The position numbers and the translations under genes were made by a program. 64,000 nt of DNA from Nocardioides sp. Root140 (GTDB lineage Bacteria; Actinomycetota; Actinomycetes; Propionibacteriales; Nocardioidaceae). Location of the stretch: positions 186,001 to 250,000 of the forward strand of contig NZ_LMFI01000001.1 in the NCBI RefSeq assembly GCF_001426745.1, in the 5' to 3' direction. This document shows, one piece after another, positions 63,000-64,000 of this stretch. The notes beneath the pieces were generated by a model. The model was not told the origin of the DNA. It saw nothing but the letters and a program-made list of their open reading frames with translations, and did not search any database. How positions within the stretch are numbered: the stretch's first letter is position 1; each line of letters begins with the position of its first letter.

Positions 63000-63677
63000 A
63001 TGAGCTCCGAACACAAGAAGCCGCTGTTCGCCTTCGTGGTGATTGCGGTGATCTGTGCTGTCTTCATGGGTTTCACCGTGAAGTCGGATGCGATCAACGC
63101 CCCCGGGCTGCCGCGGTTCGCCGCGTCCGCGATCAACACGGGAGCCGACCTGTTCGGCGGTGACGCACGACGGACCACGTCTCCGAGCGTCCTCGTCGCA
63201 CTGACCGGGCCGAGCGAGACCGCCGGGCCCACGTCGAGCAGTTCCGGGCCGGAGCAGGCCACGACTTCGCCGACGACCAGGACGAAGGCCAAGCCGCGCG
63301 CCCGTGCGGCGTACCTTCCGCGCAAGGCCACCTCGCACCACAAGGCCCGCAGCACGAATGTGCATCGCGCCCAGCCGCGGGTGACCGTACGCCGGCCGGC
63401 CGGGCCGCACGCCTCCGTCCTGGACCACTCGAAGCACGGCAAGGCGCACGGCAAGGCGAACCACAAGAGCCTGAACCTGCGTGTCGACAACCTGAAGGTC
63501 CGCGGCGACTTCAGGGCCCGCGGTCACTTCAAGCTCGACGGTCACGGTCACGGCAAGGCACGGGGTCACTCGAAGGCGCACAGCCACCACGGCAAGGCGC
63601 ACAGCCACTCGAAGGCGCACGGCCACCACGGCAAGGCGCACGGCCACCACGGCAAGGCGCACGGCCACCACCGCTGA
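63000..63677 (+). CDS. Anchored protein with histidine-rich repeat tail
   Basis: A 225-residue protein I cannot assign. Residues about 8-26 are a membrane anchor or signal (LFAFVVIAVICAVFMGFTV). A Ser/Thr/Pro stretch and an Arg/His-rich basic region follow. The last about 45 residues are repeats of H-G/S-H-H-G-K-A-H: GHHGKAHGHHGKAHGHHR ends the protein. Roughly half of the tail is His, Lys or Gly. Such tails may bind Ni, Zn or Cu ions or bind polyanions; neither is shown. It lies between clpX and the convergent valS-like gene and is bounded by a perfect palindrome. Confidence 0.7.
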   Translation: MSSEHKKPLFAFVVIAVICAVFMGFTVKSDAINAPGLPRFAASAINTGADLFGGDARRTTSPSVLVALTGPSETAGPTSSSSGPEQATTSPTTRTKAKPRARAAYLPRKATSHHKARSTNVHRAQPRVTVRRPAGPHASVLDHSKHGKAHGKANHKSLNLRVDNLKVRGDFRARGHFKLDGHGHGKARGHSKAHSHHGKAHSHSKAHGHHGKAHGHHGKAHGHHR

Positions 63678-63751
63678 CCCGTCGCCAGTTCGTGTCGACC
63701 CGTCGCCAGTTCGCGGCGACCTGTCGTGAGTTCGCGAACTCACGACAGGTC
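63677..63751. repeat. Repeat array and 34-nt perfect palindrome
   Basis: Right at the stop of the His-rich gene, GACCCGTCGCCAGTTCG occurs twice (63677 and 63698), the same core as the array at 30374. It is followed by a perfect 34-nt palindrome (63718-63751), whose half-site is GACCTGTCGTGAGTTCG. The gene pair is convergent, so it probably terminates transcription from both sides. Confidence 0.8.
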
Positions 63752-63756
63752 GATGC

Positions 63757-64000
63757 TCATTTCTCGGGAGCGGGAGCCAGCTCGGCCGCGACGGTCAGGG
63801 CGGTGGCGTCCTCGACAGGGGTCAGCACGAACTCGCCGGTGACCTTGCCGACCGCACTCAGGTCGTCACGGGCCTTGTCGATGGCAGCCAGTGCCTCGGG
63901 GGTGCCGGTGAACTCCACCCGCGTGACCTCGGTGCGCTGGGTGACCTTCGCCTGCGACTTCGCGCCACGGATGCCACCGAGGGCAGCCGCCACGTGGGTC
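63757..64000 (-). CDS. valS: C-terminus of probable valyl-tRNA synthetase
   Basis: The minus-strand frame is open to the window end, so only about 80 C-terminal residues are visible. ALGGIRGAKSQAKVTQRTEV, TRVEFTGTPEALAAIDKARD and DLSAVGKVTGEFVLTPVEDA fit the C-terminal part of the actinobacterial ValS type, where IRxxKS(x)AK opens a small alpha/beta domain before a tRNA-contacting end. The residues after it (ELAPAPEK) end the protein. The assignment rests on remembered pattern, not on catalytic motifs, which lie outside the window. Confidence 0.6.
   Translation of the reverse strand, partial: THVAAALGGIRGAKSQAKVTQRTEVTRVEFTGTPEALAAIDKARDDLSAVGKVTGEFVLTPVEDATALTVAAELAPAPEK

Overview
The window is about 70% G+C, gene-dense and free of introns. 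It looks like chromosomal DNA of a high-G+C actinobacterium, most likely Nocardioidaceae (Nocardioides/Marmoricola-like). The pointers are a DUF222/13E12-type HNH gene, a SAM-IV riboswitch, tandem clpP genes, a group II truncated haemoglobin, a thioredoxin-fold protein resembling mycothiol-dependent reductases, a PepN starting MPGTNLTREEA, and many leaderless promoters (TANNNT about 7 nt before the start codon). The genus is an inference from remembered families; no search was run.

Layout. 1-2700: the 3' end of a methylenetetrahydrofolate reductase-like gene, a DinB remnant, and a DUF222-HNH gene broken by one indel and two perfect direct duplications, followed by dispersed palindromic repeats. 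2.7-20.9 kb: a purine-salvage and glyoxylate island. On the minus strand are pucR, a urate/xanthine permease fused to an OHCU-decarboxylase-like domain, xdhA-xdhB-xdhC and guaD. Diverging on the plus strand are hyi-glxR-gcl-glxK, a 17-codon ORF, a FAH-family gene (possible ureidoglycolate lyase), allB, allE and an SDR gene. Together they would take guanine to xanthine to urate, then allantoin through ureidoglycine and ureidoglycolate to glyoxylate, then tartronate semialdehyde to glycerate to phosphoglycerate. Uricase, HIU hydrolase and allantoate amidohydrolase are absent from the window. Pyruvate kinase (21.1-22.6 kb) follows, and a palindrome like the one in the pucR-hyi gap lies upstream of it.

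22.7-32.6 kb: a methyltransferase; Xaa-Pro aminopeptidase coupled to a secreted GH114-type protein; then PrsW and two dynamin/YfjP-like GTPases, SSB, and an ECF sigma/anti-sigma-like pair. 32.7-45.6 kb: EttA, MarR, thiolase, thioesterase, truncated haemoglobin, OsmC, MscS, two small proteins, PepN, a DsbA-fold protein, a PGRP amidase and a GOLPH3-like protein. 45.6-54.1 kb: PlsC, MetG, a DUF2568-like protein, an HtrA-type protease, a LURP-one-like protein, an esterase, RpiB, Nei and a SpoIIE-type phosphatase.

54.1-64 kb: tRNA-Gly(TCC) and tRNA-Pro(TGG), trigger factor, a pair of paralogous alpha/beta hydrolases of which one has lost its catalytic residues, an SRPBCC protein, a class V aminotransferase behind a SAM-IV riboswitch, clpP1-clpP2-clpX, a histidine-rich secreted or anchored protein, and the C-terminus of a probable valyl-tRNA synthetase. 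Several gene junctions carry perfect hairpins suited to termination in both directions. No prophage, insertion sequence, CRISPR array or recognisable defence island was seen.
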